Shown in pieces: positions 62,305-64,000 of a stretch of DNA of 64,000 nucleotides (position 1 is its first letter; each line of letters starts with the position of its first letter). This stretch comes from Chaenocephalus aceratus. Taxonomy: Eukaryota; Chordata; Actinopteri; Perciformes; Channichthyidae. The position numbers and the translations under genes were made by a program. Location of the stretch: positions 41,057,668-41,121,667 of the forward strand of contig CM043787.1 of NCBI GenBank assembly GCA_023974075.1, in the 5' to 3' direction. Below the pieces are notes generated by a model, which worked only from the letters and a program-made list of their open reading frames with translations, made no database searches and was not told the DNA's origin.

Positions 62305-63219
62305 TAGTGATGACAGTTTGACACTGAAGCTTCGAACGGAGCTTCAAGCCTGGACTTCCTATTTCATAGAAGCAGTGCTTCGAAGCTTGCTTCAAATCAC
62401 GTGACATGTGACGTCAGAAGCAGCAACTGCTTCAAATCACGTGACATGTGACGTCCGAACCAGCAACTGCTTCATTTCCTGAATGAATCACTTGACTGGT
62501 TTAACGGTCCATTCACAGCGATTCAATGCACTGCCTCGTCTCGATTCTGACAGGTTGAAACAGTTTCGAATTTGAGCGCTTCACTTTATAACCGCTCTAA
62601 ACAATGCGCAATGTGTGGGTTGTTGTCGTAGTTTGCGTTGTTGCTGTTGAGTTGTTGTTGTTGTTATTGCATTTAATTTTAGTATCATTATTGAGCAAGC
62701 CAGGGAAGAAAGATAGGTCGTTCTGGCTCGGGAAACACTTCGAAATGTGGAGAAGTTCTGAACAAAAAGACAATGAGCAATATAAAAACAGTTTCAATAG
62801 TTTAGGAATAGATAGCCCAGTGGGTAGAGCCGGTGGCCAGGATGCGGTGATGTCCTCCGCGCAGCTGGTTCGAAGCCCGAATGGATGTACTTGTAGTCAT
62901 TGCTTTTCAACTTTAATACTTTAATAACTGTTTAAAAGGCTGTCTCCTCCCAAAAAGAAATTCCAGCACTCTCTAGTCTCTTCTCAATAAAGAAATACAC
63001 ACAATTATCAATCTTTAATTGCAAATAGAACATGATATTCAGTCTTAGTGTGTGAGTGCATCGAATATTTTTCAATGCAAAGATACGTTAAACCCACTGC
63101 AGCCTTGCACTTCGCCAGGAGAGGTCGCTGTAACTGAAGCTTCGAGAAATGAACCTATTTCCGACACAATTGTCCAAGTGGTTCGATGCTTCATTCAAAG
63201 CTTCATTTTGCCATCACTA
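62305..63219. mobile_element. hAT MITE with internal tRNA-like promoter
   Basis: Starts TAGTGATGACAGTTTGACAC and ends with the inverse of TAGTGATGGCAAAATGAAGC. Identical GTTATTGT octamers flank it (62297-62304 and 63220-63227), and the first leader copy shows the empty site with a single GTTATTGT at 61971-61978. The interior has paired GAAGCTTCGA motifs near both ends and direct repeats of CTGCTTCAAATCACGTGACA. No transposase is seen. Confidence 0.93.
62811..62884 (+). ncRNA. tRNA-like segment (pol III A and B boxes)
   Basis: TAGCCCAGTGG (62813-62823) fits the A box and GGTTCGAAGCC (62868-62878) fits the B box. They start 55 bases apart, which is long for a standard tRNA but suits a class II tRNA or a SINE head. 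The stem-forming ends are weak and no acceptor stem was found, so this is not called a functional tRNA. It lies within a hAT MITE. Confidence 0.4.
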
Positions 63220-63546
63220 GTTATTGTAGCTAAAACGGCGCTTTTGAGAGATTTAAATCTCAGATCTGATCACTGAACCTGTTACACTGCTCTCAGTAGG
63301 CGATCAAGGCTGCATTTAAATAGGCAGGGCCTCTCAGCTGTCGCCCATCAGCTGTAGAGAGTTAACTAATTAGAGGGGCGTGGCACCACAGCTGTGAGAA
63401 CTCAGCAATCAGGTGTCCATTTAGGTAGCTCTTTCTTTGAGCGTCAGCTTCAGCAAAGAGGAGGCAAATCCTACTCTGATTGAGCTAAGTATTGCTGGTG
63501 TCTTATTTTTATTTTCTTTAGCTTTCTAGCCCCTCATGCTATAAGC

Positions 63547-64000
63547 ATGTGTATTTTCTCCATTCCTGTTCATGTGTCTTCTCGCAACTATCACTGGCCC
63601 CGTGTATCGCCTAATCGCTATAACCGGCCTGCTCTCGTCTATCCCACGTGCTCCACTGACATCCAACATCTAGTTTCAGGCGGCCTGTGGAACTGCCAGT
63701 CAGCTGTTCCTAAGGCTGACTTCATCTCTGGCTACGCTTCCCTGCAATCTCTGGATTTCCTTGCTCTCACTGAGACCTGGATTACTCCATCCAACACATC
63801 CACCCCAGCAGCTCTCTCCACAGCATATTCCTTCTCCCATACACCCAGACCCACTGGCAGAGGAGGTGGCACTGGTCTCCTGCTCTCTCCCAAATGGAGC
63901 TTTTCCCTCTTCAAGCTACCTAACTCACTCCTTCCACCTTTGAATTCCATGCCGTCACAGTAACCCATCCTATACAATTAACCATTGTTGTTCTCTACCG
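63547..64000 (+). pseudogene. LINE endonuclease N-terminus, frameshifted, incomplete
   Basis: From ATG 63547: a leader rich in Ser/Pro/Arg (about 1-45), then the APE endonuclease start with Asn49 (LWNCQSA), Glu76 in ALTETWITP and the TGRGGGTGLLLSPKWSF region near 102-119. Near 63930 the frame shifts: the first frame stops at 63963, while the expected FEFHAVTVTHPIQL and TIVVLYR continue in another frame to the window edge. The catalytic GDFN and SDH motifs would lie beyond base 64000. The copy is disabled by the shift. It is distinct from the L2 copy at the left edge. Confidence 0.78.

Larger units (their letters stand above)
62250..63340 (+). repeat. LINE leader repeat, second copy, interrupted
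   Basis: The two halves 62250-62304 and 63228-63340 join across the hAT (with one copy of its duplicated GTTATTGT) to give the same leader unit as 61924-62092. Confidence 0.9.
61924..64000 (+). mobile_element. LINE 5' end, plus strand, continuing beyond the window
   Basis: A duplicated leader (61924-62092 and 62250-63340, the second interrupted by a hAT) is followed by a leader at 63341-63546 and an endonuclease reading frame from 63547. The coding wording (GLWNCQSAV.KADF, LALTETWITP, TGRGGGTGLL) belongs to the jockey/L2/CR1 group of LINEs. RT would lie right of base 64000. The outer 5' boundary near 61924 is where the first leader copy begins. Confidence 0.78.

Noticed and set aside
61924..63340. 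Direct repeats as LTRs of a retrovirus-like element
   Set aside because: Repeats are only 169 bp and 326 bp apart, without TG...CA ends, primer-binding site or gag/pol between them; a LINE endonuclease frame follows, so a duplicated LINE leader fits better.

Overview
The window looks like teleost fish nuclear DNA, probably a percomorph. The evidence is the repeat content: L2-clade and Tx1-clade LINEs, V-SINE-type tRNA-derived SINEs, several small hAT elements with 8-bp target duplications, a PIF/Harbinger derivative with a MADF exon, long CA/GT, GATA and GAA microsatellites, and AT-rich single-copy DNA between them. I found no host protein-coding exon, rRNA gene, functional tRNA gene, CRISPR array or bacterial-style operon. 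It reads as a gene desert or a very large intron.

Layout. 1-3376: 5' part of an L2 LINE on the minus strand, running off the left edge, with an almost open endonuclease-RT reading frame. 3.4-7.1 kb: unique AT-rich DNA. 7073-8487: a non-autonomous DNA transposon holding a nested PIF/Harbinger derivative (7728-8378). 13.1-16.0 kb: a V-SINE, a 965-bp hAT MITE, a second V-SINE fragment and a TTAA-flanked MITE. 16.0-23.6 kb: mostly unique sequence. 23621-30379: a hAT element with a decayed TTF-finger transposase remnant, split by a nearly full-length Tx1-clade LINE (23810-29770) sitting inside a GAA/TTC microsatellite. 31063-32233: a hAT element with a long internal foldback. 35517-37539: a TTAA-flanked element carrying a LINE 3' end with a (TTGA)n tail and a small hAT-like element. 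38.8-39.8 kb: SINE, hAT MITE, V-SINE. 42351-43442: a hAT deletion derivative keeping a BED finger and the hATC domain. 43819-44650: a 42-bp minisatellite. 45-62 kb: unique DNA with microsatellites, a second TTAA MITE, a full-length V-SINE and a 717-bp hAT. 61924-64000: 5' end of a second LINE on the plus strand; its duplicated 5' region is split by a 915-bp hAT that contains a tRNA-like pol III promoter.

How the parts relate. The autonomous-type coding sequences (L2 ORF2, Tx1 ORF1/ORF2, the right-edge LINE ORF) all carry stops or frameshifts, so nothing here is clearly active in cis. The shorter elements (V-SINEs, hAT/TTAA/Harbinger MITEs) need proteins supplied from elsewhere. The V-SINE 3' tails end in an L2-type tail, which fits mobilisation by L2 machinery. 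Intact target duplications around several insertions let nesting order be read directly: hAT then Tx1 at 23.6-30.4 kb; an outer MITE then Harbinger at 7-8.5 kb; a LINE 5' repeat then hAT at 62-63 kb.

All family calls rest on motifs and repeat structure read by eye. No database search was run.
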